Shown here: positions 42,451-53,847 of the stretch, one piece after another
How the letters are laid out: each line of letters begins with the position of its first letter
Position numbering within the stretch: the first letter of the stretch is position 1
DNA from: Odontocerum albicorne
Taxonomy: Eukaryota > Arthropoda > Insecta > Trichoptera > Odontoceridae
NCBI GenBank assembly: GCA_949825065.1
Contig: OX463847.1
Coordinates: forward strand, 33,507,164 to 33,571,163
Direction: 5' to 3'
DNA: 64,000 nt
The notes under the pieces: generated by a model
The model's input: the letters and a program-made list of their open reading frames with translations, nothing else
Told to the model about the DNA's origin: nothing
Databases searched by the model: none
Position numbers and translations under genes: made by a program

Positions 42451-43520
42451 TTTCAAGGCGAAGAAAAAAAGACAAGTGTTAACTGAAAAAATGTAAATCT
42501 CAAATGAACTTTGTTATATCAAGAACTTGAGAGTACCGACGATAAAACATCCAAGTATCGAAAAGCAAACAATGAACTTTTGGTGTTAACGTTTTATGAC
42601 GATATCTTATCTGAGTCAACTGTGAGAACTGAAAAAATGAGATAATCTCTCTGCATAATACTACGTACAAAGGAGACAATGCTTGAAATATCGTTGAACT
42701 AACAAATCGGCACTAGCGAAGAGATATCTGGCATCTCGAACTGGATTGTGCCTCTCGTTTCATAATCAGTCATCAATGGCATGACTAAACAGATTATAGA
42801 TGCTGGACGTTTCTCGATAGTTGTACGTAGAATCCGTAATGGACCATGACTTTGGCCCAGTAATATTTTTTTAAGGCTAGAGTCTGATCGGTCTAAGAAG
42901 TTTTACGAATGGAACATGGATCAGGGGAAAGATCCTATAGGTAGATCCTATGGTATTTATTTTGTACAATCAACATTTTGAAAAAGACGTCAGTATACAT
43001 ATACATGCCTACTTCTTTCTGATATGTTTATGTATGAGTCATGTTGATTTTGTATTCATGCCCACTCCAAATTCTAAATGGAATTCAATTATTATAACTT
43101 TTTTAATGGTCGAAAAAACCTACTTTGTACTAAATAAATAAATATTTCGTTAAAATATTCAAAAGTTGCATGTTTTCGCAACCTCCGTGAAGAATCACAC
43201 TAAAAATGTATTGCTAGCGGTGGCTAAAATGTTGTGTCTTTAAAACGACAAGTCGAGAAAATGTGTCAAAAAGTGTCATAAAAACAGAACTTCAAAATTT
43301 TAATCAGAAATTTATCCTAGAAACACAGATTATGCTAATAACTTTAAAATGTCATATTTTTTTATGAAGAAGCTGAATATCGATTCAATATTGAAGAAAA
43401 CGTTTATTGACTTAGACAAGATATGTTAAAAAAAACTTAACCCATTTACTGGAAAATATGATCAAAAAACCTTCCATTTTGTGCATACAGAGAGCCACTT
43501 GACTAGACATGGCCTAAAAT
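42450..43520. other. No recognised feature
   Basis: 42450-42880 is less AT-rich and may continue the LINE 3' UTR; nothing can be named. 42880-43520 is AT-rich. Confidence 0.45.
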
Positions 43521-43524
43521 GAAG

Positions 43525-43765
43525 TGGACTTAATCGCAAATAAATCACAATCCCTTAATCACAAATTTCTAATATTTTATTCTAAATATCATATTTGAAA
43601 ACTACTAAAACATTGAAACTCTGAATTTACATCCTTAAACAGAAGTCATATATACCATTCCAACAGCATTATAATATTCACAAACATCAAAATCACGTCC
43701 GAACCCATTCCAACAGCATCATGATCTTCATCATACATACATCATGGATTTTTTCCTCTTTTCTT
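43525..43765 (-). mobile_element. NLTR-A fragment
   Basis: Aligns with 2605 and 26795 (aatcccttaatcacaaattt). Contains a local duplication (ccattccaacagcat at 43656 and 43704). Confidence 0.5.
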
Positions 43766-45139
43766 TTTCTTTGTACATTTTCAAAAATTTCTATTCATAT
43801 TTAAAAAAAAGAACCAGTAATAACGCGTAAATAATGACCGAAGTAAATCATTTTTTTTCAATGTGACACTATGTTTGTCTTTGTGATGCTGCTTCCCTTA
43901 GTTCTCACTTGCTCATTGTTATTGACGCGATTGTCTCTTCCTTTTTAGCATCTACAGCTCTTTTAACAGTTAACTTAAAAATTTTATCCATCATAATAAG
44001 TATGTAATACTATAAATAATTTTTTCTTGCAGAATCAATATATTTGCATTTATTTTTTTGCATAAATTAAATTCATTTCCGGAATGAAACTGTATTTTTC
44101 TTACAATGCAGAATTTAAATTAATATGCCTTATTAACAGTATGTATCTTATAAACAAAAAACGTAATATTAAATATAAATAACCAAATTAGTTTATTTAT
44201 ATATCAACAGTATAAAAGGAATGAGATGACGTGTGAATTTATCTAATGATCCATTTGTGGAAGGTCATTCGGATTGTTGTATCACATGGTTTGGCTTATG
44301 ATGTCGACGTTTCGGAACGTTACAGTTTTAATCCTCGGGGTTCGTACATCCCTTAGCCTATAACTGAGTCTCAACCGTAACGTGGGCACATAGGTATGTT
44401 CCTGCATCCATACCATGCCGTACAACGATCCGATAAACCTTATACAACTTAAACGAAAACATATTTAATAATTGAAAGATAATATAATACGAGTAAATGT
44501 TAGATTAATCAAGCATTCTCACACATTACAAACTGTTTTCGTGTTTTAATATTCAATAAAAAAATCATCTCTTCTGAATAAACACAATATTTATCATTGC
44601 AATTTTATGTCTTACAATCATATCAAGAAGAGACGGCTGTCAAATAACATTTAAAAAATAAAAATGTTCCATGACATTATGAAATAATAATAAATTTTAA
44701 ACTATCATAACACAATGTTACATACGGACGTAAATACAACCGACTTTATTTATTGTCCGATTTTTTGCTTACTAGATAAAAATGTTTTCATCAAATAAAA
44801 ATATTGTTCTTAAAATTGTTGTAAAATTATGACCTTGACACACGACGAGATCGGTAGGTACATCAAAACATATCTAAAGCCAAGGAGATATATTTTTTTT
44901 ATCATGAACGAAAAAAAAGAATATTAAGGGAGAACTTTGGCAAGATGACAGAATGAAGGCACGGCGGCAAAGAGGGCTCAAAGATGATAATCAGGGTGAC
45001 TCAGCTGCGTATATCATCATGACTTGTCAATTTTCCTGTAGCGGGGAACTAAACAAAGTGGGCGACCAACAATTCTTTCACTTGGGATTGAACGCCTGAG
45101 GGGTAAATCGAAACTTAAATGGATCGAAACATTGATTTT
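43765..45139. other. AT-rich stretch without recognised features
   Basis: 44230-44450 and 44930-45115 are less AT-rich, but I recognise no motif. 44300-44330 has gtcgacgtttcgg-type words without the rest of a ribozyme. Confidence 0.45.
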
Positions 45140-46788
45140 AAAAATAATGTAAAATTAGGTGATAAGCTAGTTTATTTGTAAAATAATGTAAAATTAAGTG
45201 ATAAGCTAGTTTATTTATAAAATAATATAAAATTAGGTGATAAGCTAGTTTATTTGTAAAATAATATAAAATTAGGTGATAAGCTAGTATATTTGCAAAA
45301 TAATATAAAATTAGGTGATAAGCTAGTTTATTTGTAAAATAATATAAAATTAGGTGATAAGCTAGTTTATTTGTAAAATAATGTAAAATTAGGTGATAAG
45401 CTAGTTTATTTGTAAAATAATGTAAAATTAGGTGATAAGCTAGTTTATTTGTAAAATAATATAAAATTAGGTGATAAGCTAGTTTATTTGTAAAATAATA
45501 TAAAATTAGGTGATAAGCTAGTTTATTTGAAAAATAATGTAAAATTAGGTGATAAGCTAGTTTATTTGTAAAATAATGTAAAATTAGGTGATAAGCTAGT
45601 TTATTTATAAAATAATATAAAATTAGGTGCTAAGCTAGTTTATTTGTAAAATAATGTAAAATTAGGTGATAAGCTAATTTATTTGTAAAATAATATGAAA
45701 TTAGGTGATAAGCTAGTTTATTTGTAAAATAATATAAAATTAGGTGATAAGCTATTTTATTTGTAAAATAATGTAAAATTAGGTGATAAGCTAGTTTATT
45801 TGTAAAATAATATAAAATTAGGTGATAAGCTAGTTTATTTGTAAAATAATATAAAATTAGGTGATAAGCTAGTTTATTTGTAAAATAATGTAAAATTGGG
45901 TGATAAGCTAGTTTATTTGTAAAATAATATAAAATTAGGGGATAAGCTAGTTTATTTGAAAAATAATGTAAAATTAGGTGATAAGCTAGTTTATTTGTAA
46001 AATAATATAAAATTAGGTGATAAGCTAGTTTATATGTAAATTAATATAAAATTAGGTGATAAGCTAGTTTATTTGTAAAATAATGTAAAATTAGGTGATA
46101 AGCTAGTTTATTTGTAAAATAATATAAAATTAGGTGATAAGCTAGTTTATTTGTAAAATAATATAAAATTAGGTGACAAGCTAGTTTATTTGTAAAATAA
46201 TGTAAACTTAGGTGATAAGCTAGTTTATTTGTAAAATAATATAAAATTAGGTGATAAGCTAGTTTATTTGTAAAATAATGTAAAATTAGGTGATAAGCTA
46301 GTTTATTTGTAAAATAATATAAAATTAGGTGATAAGCTAGTTTATTTGTAAAATAATATAAAATTAGGTGATAAGCTAGTTTATTTGTAAAATAATATAA
46401 AATAAGGTGATAAGCTAGTTTATTTGTAAAATAATGTAAAATTAGGTGATAAGCTAGTTTATTTGTAAAATAATATTATATAAAATTAGGTGATAAGCTA
46501 GTTTATTTGTAAAATAATATTATATAAAATTAGGTGATAAGCTAGTTTATTTGTAAAATAATATAAAATTAGGTGATAAGCTATTTTATTTGTAAAATAA
46601 TATAAAATTAGGTGATAAGCTAGTTTATTTGTAAAATAATGTAAAATTAGGTGATAAGCTAGTTTATTTGTAAAATAATATAAAATTAGGTGATAAGCTA
46701 GTTTATTTGTAAAATAATGTAAAATTAGGTGATAAGCTAGTTTATTTGTAAAATAATGTAAAATTAGGTGATAGCTAGTTTATTTGCA
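45140..46788. repeat. 39-bp satellite array, 42 copies
   Basis: Unit aaaataatgtaaaattaggt then gataagctagtttatttgt, repeated about 42 times over 1.65 kb. The commonest variation is G or A in aatgtaaa / aatataaa. Two adjacent copies (about 46470 and 46515) carry the same 6-base insertion (attata). Rare variants recur at distant positions (ctattttatt twice, tttgaaaaat twice, tttataaaat twice), a sign of block duplication. All frames contain stops. The last unit degrades at 46770-46788. Confidence 0.97.
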
Positions 46789-46864
46789 GAAATCAGGTGA
46801 CTAGTATTAATTACGTAAATGTCATTTTGAGTAAGGCAGAGAAACATATATGTAAACTCACATA

Positions 46865-47240
46865 ATTCCTTTAGTTCTCTTCCTCCTTACCATTATTTCT
46901 TTTAAAAAATGTTCACTTGCTTCAACCACACTTATCTCTGTCTTTCTCTACGACTCTCACTCGTGTTTGCATTGTAAATTATTCAGTATATCGTAACCCA
47001 TTCGTTCAACATGTACAAACTACCTCAGCATGGTATTTTTTATTCAACTTTAACAAATCGGCCATTAGCATCGTTAATGCTTACATTTTTCATTATGTCG
47101 TCAATCAATCGATACACCACATATTCTTCTCAGTGCACACATTTCCATCATTCCTTATTTGACACCTTTCATAATAGTTTTATGCCCACGTTTCACTTCC
47201 ATTATCACTATTGGCATTAATAGCACGCGTTGGAAAGAAA
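46865..47240 (-). pseudogene. NLTR-A fragment
   Basis: Minus strand reads FVHVERMGYDILNN (47020-46980), then NANTSESRRERQR, stop, VWLKQVNIF. These are the family's GHVERM and Arg-rich to VWLDQVN blocks in the right order. It starts about 75 bases after the satellite. Confidence 0.7.
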
Positions 47241-48000
47241 AATGTTGACAGGTCTTGATATATTTTTAAATTTAAGTATATATTTTCGTATCCGATTGAT
47301 TCTTTCCTTCGCATATTATTATTTCTAAACATTTAATTATGAAAATAGAAAAACACCAATCATTTAGTGGATAGAGAAGTTTGTAAGTATATTAAAGTTT
47401 GATATAAAATTATGATAACGAAAATCATCTCGCCATACTTGGCTCAAGTGCAAAATTTGAAAACCTGGTACAATTACAGCGATTTCTATAAAAAAAATGT
47501 CAATCATTAGAGTGTGAAATTTACAAATACGAATAAGCTTATCCGCCAAGTATTTAAAAAAAAACATTACATCCAGTAAAAGCACTTTATTAAAGTAAAC
47601 TTGACGGTTCAATTTTGCATAACTTTGGATCACGAATTCATTTGTTGAGATTCCAACCCTTTCTATCATTTCTATATCAGATAGCATAATACAGAAAAGC
47701 GGGTTTGTATAAAAGGTTGCTTTTTTTATTTTGATAAAAAAACACCAATTACGATATCAATTTGCTTCCTTTTGATGTTGTTTAAGAGATCATAATTATG
47801 GTGTTAACACGGTTTTCAACACAGTGATTTATATACGAGTATAAAATAGAATATTTGGATTTGTAAAAGGTTACTCATATTAATAGAAAGATATATACTC
47901 TTCTTCAATACATAAATAAAAGGGACAGAGCCAAAGGTGTACGAGTATATGTATACAATTCGATTATAGTTCCACACTTCTATTAGTTTGGGTGATTCTC
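47240..48000. other. No recognised feature
   Basis: A minus-strand frame at 47687-47364 (107 codons, starts MLSDIEMIERVGISTNEFVI) has no recognised domain and no neighbour that would support a gene. Confidence 0.4.
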
Positions 48001-48004
48001 AATG

Positions 48005-48475
48005 ATTAATTTCAAAGTGAGGCGGTGTCTGTGATATGAACATAAAAGCCTTAAAGTTATACAAATATGTATAAACCGTCACGAAGCTTAAGTATTGGAT
48101 AAGGTGGAGAGAATAGAGCATCAGACTTTTTTACCACTATATTTGGTTCTTTTATATCCATTCACTTGTTTTTAATTTGTTTTTTTTTAACAAAAAAATT
48201 TACTCTTTTCCAGTCATATGTTTTTCAGTCTTCCTCACTCAGCTCACAAAAGCTCTTTAGCTGCATATATTTTTAATATCAGCCTTTCATCCCTCATTCT
48301 TTCTACATAGTCTAATCACCTCAAACTGGTATTATTCATACTGATTTTCATATCAGTCTCTTATTCATATTTATCCTTAAATACTTCATTTCGTCTTCTA
48401 TCATACATCGCCACTTAAAATATTATTCTGAATACACGCATTTCTACATGGAATTTTGGCTTAAAAAATAAGCTA
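48005..48475 (-). pseudogene. NLTR-A 3' end with 3' UTR
   Basis: The minus strand near 48325 reads a decayed RWFGHVERM block (LDYVERMRD). On the 3' side (48005-48110) is sequence shared with 57300-57410: tgatatgaacataaaagcc, ttaaagttatac, aaccgtcacgaagctt. This may be a family-specific 3' UTR. Confidence 0.6.
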
Positions 48476-48479
48476 GTAC

Positions 48480-49140
48480 ATTATTTGTAATTTCATATCA
48501 ATTTTACTATAAAATCACTTTGTAGAGACCTTTTATTATGGCTTTAAAAATATATAATCTTGAAAATTAATGTCGTGGAAACATACAATATGTTATTAAT
48601 ATCTATATCCTTGAAAAGGTCATTATAAAGATATCCTTGAAAAGGTCATATAAAGTAAATAAAATTTAATTGATTATAAATGTCAAACGATTCTCATTAA
48701 ACTATTAAGGTTGATATTAAACAATTAATTATATGTCGTTTATGTCGATTCTTCAAAAGGAAGCGAAATATAGTTCGATTTCGAAATTTATGATTTCTTC
48801 GATAGAATTCAACGAAACATGGCCTAAATTCTCGTTAAACGAATATTAAATACGAATATTTTATCGGTCGTGCCTCTCTCAATTTATGTCATCCATTTAA
48901 GGCTTCTAGTACCTTGTAAATATTTCAATAAAACCTGCTCCTGAATTAGGCCATAAAATGGATTATAGGTAGGGGGTGTCGTACGTATATATAATATATT
49001 GTATATCAAACCAATCAGAGCTGTATTATTATTTATACAAATGAAAGGAACGGATTTTATTTATTTTCAGGCAAAAACCTTGTCGATATATCTTTATTTT
49101 ATTTGAATGAAACAACATTTTTTATTTTCTAACATATATT
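48480..49140. other. AT-rich stretch with a short duplication
   Basis: At 48608-48655 atccttgaaaaggtcat occurs twice, 28 bases apart. Nothing else is recognised. Confidence 0.5.
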
Positions 49141-49144
49141 GCTG

Positions 49145-49225
49145 TTTGAAGCTAATGACGTTCCTAGTTAGTTGGAAAAGATTATCACATGGCTATTAAC
49201 CGCAATATAATTCAATGTATATTTA
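49145..49225 (+). mobile_element. SINE-A tail fragment
   Basis: gacgttcctagttagttgga, aaagattatcacatggctat and taaccgcaatataattcaat match the family tail. Confidence 0.55.
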
Positions 49226-49389
49226 TTTTTCACATTTAGATACCTAAATTAACTACAAAGGTGCTGACATAATCGTGTAGGATATCTCAGTCATATTTCA
49301 AAACATCTATCGAACTCCTGTGTCATAAACTATTTAACAGTACAGAGAGAAATCTAAATATTTTATAAGATTATTTACGATTTTTTTAA

Positions 49390-49645
49390 AGTATTTTTTC
49401 ATTCATTAATCTACATGACAAAACCATCTCAAATGCTCTTTTTTTTTTTATTTCACCTAGCGAGTTTGTTGCCATGTGGCAGTCTCTTCATCATCCTATG
49501 TCTTTGTCATCCTACTTAATACATTGTTCTTAAGTTCACAATCATTCATACATTACTTCACTACGTATTCTGCCATACATCATCACCTGTTTCTTCTGCT
49601 ATACATTTCTTCTTTTCTACAGAATTTATTGTGATTCGGAATCTA
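49390..49645 (-). mobile_element. NLTR-A fragment with inserted SINE-A tail
   Basis: catgacaaaaccatctcaaa (49415-49435) is the antisense of the RWFGHV block. A SINE-A tail in minus orientation (ctagcgagtttgttgccatg, tggcagtctcttc) interrupts it at 49455-49492. Pyrimidine-rich family sequence then resumes. Confidence 0.5.
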
Positions 49646-49707
49646 AATATATTAAATTAGTTTTTGAATATTATAGAAACATTTAAAATCCATTATTGAT
49701 TGCAATG

Positions 49708-50045
49708 ATGACCACCGTGGCTATGTTGGTAAGAAGCTTGACTTCTAGCAGGTGGTTTAGGGTTCAATTCTCGATGGCATCCAAAACAAAATTTAAGTGT
49801 CCCACATTGATAAAAGAGTTTGTCAGGTTATAATATTCGCACGCGCCGAGTAATTATTGGAGTGTTTTCTCTTCACGTGCAATAGTTATACCAACTCATC
49901 TACCGATGAACCGCGAATTCTGTGCCTACTCCAGTTATTTTAAACTTGAAGGCTCGACTACTGGGGAGACAACATTGTCTCCCAACAACGCTTTAGCATA
50001 ATTTCAAATCCACGATTCAGATATGTTGAAGGGCACTATCTCGTA
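49708..50045 (+). mobile_element. SINE-B copy, near full length
   Basis: Head gaccaccgtggctatgttgg with gttcaattctcgatggcatc as decayed B box. Body gaaccgcgaattctgtgcct and actccagttatt, hairpin ggggagacaacattgtctcc, tail cacgattcagatatgttgaa and gggcactatctcgtacca. Confidence 0.75.
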
Positions 50046-50154
50046 CCAATGAAAAAAATCATTGCCATTCAAATATCGACGACTGTATAAAAACTATTAT
50101 ATAAAATATTTATATCGCATTTATTAATTGAAGCAAGAAACTAAACACAAAATT

Positions 50155-50255
50155 TTCAAAATCACTTAAGGTTTGTTTAACACTTTTCTGGCTGGTTGGA
50201 AAATATTACCATATGGCAATAAACCCACCAGGTTGTACTGTATATTAAAAATATA
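50155..50255 (+). mobile_element. SINE-A 3' fragment
   Basis: cacttaaggtttgtttaaca, cttttctggctggttggaaa, atattaccatatggcaataa and acccaccaggttgtactg; head missing. Confidence 0.75.
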
Positions 50256-50625
50256 AGGAAATACAAAACCATAGTCGGCTTCATTTACTAACAAAAACTA
50301 TGGAAACGTACGTATTTAGTACCTAAAATCAAATGAACTTTTTTTTGACATTAATCAAAATTACGTTCGACGACACGTAAAATTACCAAGAAACATGACA
50401 ATTCTTGGTGACTCACATCACAATGGTCATAAAAATTAATATAACATGTGAATTTACCAGTAAAAAATGTTTTTTGTATAATAAAGACAAAAAGAAAAAC
50501 GCATAAAACATCCAACCAACAAACTGTTTTTTAATAGACCAAGCTAGAGCTTCCTGTAGTTATGACTCTGATCAAATAAAGATGAACTGTTGAAGGGAGA
50601 GCAAAGGCAGAAACAAATAATCACG

Positions 50626-50972
50626 AAAGCTCCGTGGTTTAGTTCGTCAGACGCTTGACTTCTAACTGGGAGTTTCGGGTTCGATTCAAAATTATACAAA
50701 AAATAAAAAAAGGATACCATTCTGGTAAAATAGTACGTCTGATTACAATACTAACGCACACTAAACGTGTGCTAGTGTTGTTGCCTGTTAACGTGCGTGG
50801 TAGTATTCCAAACACATGATTGACGAATTGCGAGTTCCGTGTATACACCATAGGCTCTAAACTCAATGGCTAGATAAATGAGGCCGAAGACAATTTGTCT
50901 ACTGGCCACGTTCTTTAATATGTCCGAATCACAAATCCAGATTATTGAAGGGTTACTCGTACCATACGAATT
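50626..50972 (+). mobile_element. SINE-B copy, near full length
   Basis: Head aagctccgtggtttagttcg and B box cgggttcgattc; body acgaattgcgagttccgtgt and ggccgaagacaatttgtcta; tail cagattattgaagggttact and cgtaccata. It lies only about 400 bases from another SINE-B copy in the same orientation. Confidence 0.75.
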
Positions 50973-50974
50973 AA

Positions 50975-51478
50975 TGAATCAAAAAAGCAATATTCGTCTA
51001 AGAGCTTTATGGTCAAAGTAGATGAAAAAGATTTATTTAAGCTCAATCAACGAATATCACATTGGAATCCTGTAAAAGCATCGAATGGATTAAATACAAG
51101 CCAGATGAAATTATCTCACAAGATATTCTATCTTAAAACATGTATAGGGCACTTCCTCAGAGGTTTTAAATAAAATGAGTTCATTACAAAGAGGATGTCC
51201 ATGTTATTATTACATTAAAATATGTGATTTAAGGAGGATACTAAAAAATACATTTTCATTCAATATTATTTATCAGCACCAGGAACACAGTAGCAAGTTT
51301 TCCGGTTTTAATTATTAGTAAATATCCAGCTGGTTTCAATGCAGACCTCTTCCCCATAGCAATTTTAGCTGATTTAAGTTAAAAAATGTCTTTAAAATTT
51401 AAACCGCTTTCTTCAACAACCGCAGCTTCGTCTTTCAATACTATAGTTTTTCTTTATTCCCCTGCTATCTGGAATTTG
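50975..51478. other. AT-rich stretch without recognised features
   Basis: Nothing recognised. Confidence 0.55.
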
Positions 51479-51479
51479 G

Positions 51480-51792
51480 TACATCCTTTGTCTCCATCCT
51501 ACCTGATCTTGAGCTTTGTTGAATGATAAGTTTAAAGAGGATTCTGTTTATTGTTTTATTTGGTCCATCTTTTAGGTCACTTTCCTCTTGCTCGTTTTCG
51601 TTCAACTGTACCAATAATCACCAGCTTTTCAATATATTAATTAGTCTTTATGGCAACAGGCCCAAAGAATATTAAACTTCTTTTCCTGCACGTAGCAGTC
51701 AAAAGTCTTTCTGCAATCGCTAATTCTTTAATAACACAGACGTTGATGCGCCTTGCTTTATCACGTTTTTCCCTTCTTCCACGTCATCCATA
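51480..51792 (-). pseudogene. NLTR-B reverse transcriptase C-terminus, decayed
   Basis: Minus strand reads RRINVCVIKELAIAERLLT, CRKRSLIFFGPVAIK, EKLVIIGTVERKRARGK and PKRWTK. This preserves the whole order RRTNVSIL.EL.I.ERLST..FFGHVA...EKLVI.GTVEGKR.RG..P.RWTDQ. There are several stops. Homologous to 11398-11665. Confidence 0.75.
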
Positions 51793-51794
51793 TT

Positions 51795-52390
51795 TCCATT
51801 TCATTCAGTGTTATGAAGAATACTAAAGACTTCCCTGGACTGAATTTGGACTTCTGAGTATAAACCTGTTAATTCATATATTAATCAGTTTTATCATAGA
51901 TGATTTTCCTTTTCCAATTCGTCTTCGGATCTCTGCTTCACATCATACTATACTATATTTCTAGTGAAGCGTTACTAAACTTATACAATAACATACAAGG
52001 CGTCACCAACCCACAATTTATACTAAAGTCTTAGTCGATGGAAGAAAAACTTAAATAAATTAACTGAAAATCACTGTTAGAACTATGAGATTTCCATCAG
52101 AACTATAAGATTTCCATCAAAAAGTATTTATTTATTTCTTATTTATGAAATTTACATTTGATACAATCTTAACTCAATTAAATCAAATAACAAGGAAAAA
52201 TAATTAATTTTAAAAGTCTACATATAATGTGAAGACATCATGAATAATGATACTTATGCTTCCCTGTGAAGTGGCTCAGTCACATATACAAAGTCAATTA
52301 AGGTTAAATCCTCAATTTATCTACTGAGACATGGAGATATCGATATCAGAAAATTCATTCAACAAGGTTGCATTGTATTTTATTATACTT
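51795..52390. other. AT-rich stretch without recognised features
   Basis: A short tandem duplication (gaactatgagatttccatca / gaactataagatttccatca) at 52080-52120. Otherwise nothing. Confidence 0.55.
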
Positions 52391-52394
52391 TAAT

Positions 52395-52560
52395 TATGAG
52401 ATACATGACTGGGCGGTAACGTACTGGACTTTCATGCGGAAGTTCGCCCTGCGCTCCTATGCTACCCCCCTCGATGGATACAGCCACATTTTCCGTCTAG
52501 TGCTCGGGGATATAAAGATACATGTGACTTCGATCATATCTATTCTTTCAAAAAAATAGG
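52395..52560 (+). mobile_element. SINE-C copy, near full length
   Basis: Head atgactgggcggtaacgtac, tggactttcatgcggaagtt and a broken B box; tail ttttccgtctagtgctcggg, gatataaagatacatgtgac and ttcgatcatatctattcttt. The last part matches the 3843 copy closely. Confidence 0.7.
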
Positions 52561-52785
52561 GGACAAAACATGCCAGTGTGCTCCGATCGTTTCACTTCAG
52601 GTGTGCCATCATCAGATCCCGTACACTAGTGTCACCGGTGAGTTTGCTGGTGTGTAATAGCACACTTACTTAAAGAGGAGAAAAAAGAAAAAAGAAACGA
52701 GATCCATACGGCATAGCATCGCTTTTCAAATGAATTGACGTTGGAATGACGAGGGGATACACGACTACGAGGCCTAACAACAACG
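52560..52785. other. Unassigned, moderately GC-containing sequence
   Basis: Contains catcatcagatcccg and tttcacttcaggtg. Read on the minus strand these give a CUGAUGA core and a GAAAC, but stem I does not pair, so it is not called a ribozyme. Confidence 0.4.
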
Positions 52786-52787
52786 CC

Positions 52788-52992
52788 GACATTTTCATTG
52801 TATACAGTACAACCTTGCGGACTTATTATCACATCGCAATATCTTCCAATCAACCAGAAAGATGTTAAAGAGGTCTTACGTAAAAATTAGACCAGAATCC
52901 TTTTAAAAATTCAAGAATTCCAACGGGAATCGAACGCACAACCTTTATGCTGGGAGACAAGCGTCATACCGACTAGGCCACGGAAGTCATCA
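52788..52992 (-). mobile_element. SINE-A copy, near full length
   Basis: Tail gtatacagtacaaccttgcg, gacttattatcacatcgcaa and tcttccaatcaaccagaaag; body tgttaaagaggtcttacgta and ttagaccagaatcc; head ccaacgggaatcgaacgcac and cgactaggccacggaagtca. Confidence 0.85.
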
Positions 52993-52994
52993 TG

Positions 52995-53460
52995 TATTCC
53001 GTGCGCTTTTCACAGTTGAGTTCATGAGTAGTCATTGATGTTAGATATTTCTTTGGGTTGGGTATTTTCTGCACATATTCCTTCGTGAGTGTTATGCTGA
53101 CGCGTGTTTCTGTCACATTATAGCATTCAGCGAACCGCGTCAGGATCGGTGCCCGAAAAAATATAAAACTACTCTCTTCCTGTACTTAGCTGAAACCGTA
53201 TAATTAGAAGACAATGCAAGACATGAAATTGAATGGCAGAATTTAAAAAAATCAATTAAATACGTCGAGGCATGCCACTTCTAATCAGTCACGCGCCCGT
53301 TCGGAGAAGGAAGAGGCATTGTGGCGGGAGGAACTTGAAATTAGCCTGTCGTTTTCATGTAAAAAGATGAATAAAGGGTAGGAAGCATTTCAAATTTAGT
53401 TTTTTAGCATAAAATCCGCATGTTACGGTCAATATTTATAATATCCTGAAGGCTTTGTAT
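52995..53460. other. No recognised feature
   Basis: Mixed composition, no motif. Confidence 0.5.
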
Positions 53461-53462
53461 TA

Positions 53463-53672
53463 CGTATTACACTTCAGTTGTATATATATACTATAGTAGA
53501 ACCTAGCGGGTTTATTGACATGTGACAATCTTTTCTAACCGACCTGAAATATGTTAAGGAGGCCTGGAATCCATAGCGAGACCCTTTAAAAAATAGCTAC
53601 CGATGGATATCAAACCCATAACCTCCGGATTGGTTTGCAGACGTTGATTTTATATGAACGTACCTAAGTTGT
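53463..53672 (-). mobile_element. SINE-A copy
   Basis: Tail agaacctagcgggtttattg and acatgtgacaatcttttcta; body atatgttaaggaggcctgga; head accgatggatatcaaaccca and taacctccggattgg. Confidence 0.75.
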
Positions 53673-53717
53673 CATCATGCTTCAATTAAAAAAAATATAT
53701 TTATTACAAAATATTGT

Positions 53718-53845
53718 ATTGTGTTATACTTTCGTTGTTTACAGCAAAACCTGGCGAGCTTGTTGCCATGTGCTAATCCCTTCCAGCCAACCAGAAAGAT
53801 TTTAGGAGCCCTTGAGTGAAACCCAGACGAAATTTTTGGTAGTAC
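53718..53845 (-). mobile_element. SINE-A copy, head missing
   Basis: Tail aaaacctggcgagcttgttg, ccatgtgctaatcccttcca and gccaaccagaaagattttag, then gagcccttgagtgaaaccca. Confidence 0.75.
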
Positions 53846-53847
53846 TT

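Noticed and set aside
44300..44335. Ribozyme-like gacgtttcgg word
   Set aside because: No CUGANGA core within reach on either strand.
47364..47687. 107-codon minus-strand frame as a gene
   Set aside because: Not recognised, no repeat or splice context, length reachable by chance.
52568..52625. Fifth hammerhead (CUGAUGA and GAAAC on the minus strand)
   Set aside because: Stem I strands do not pair and stem II is poor; only the core words match.
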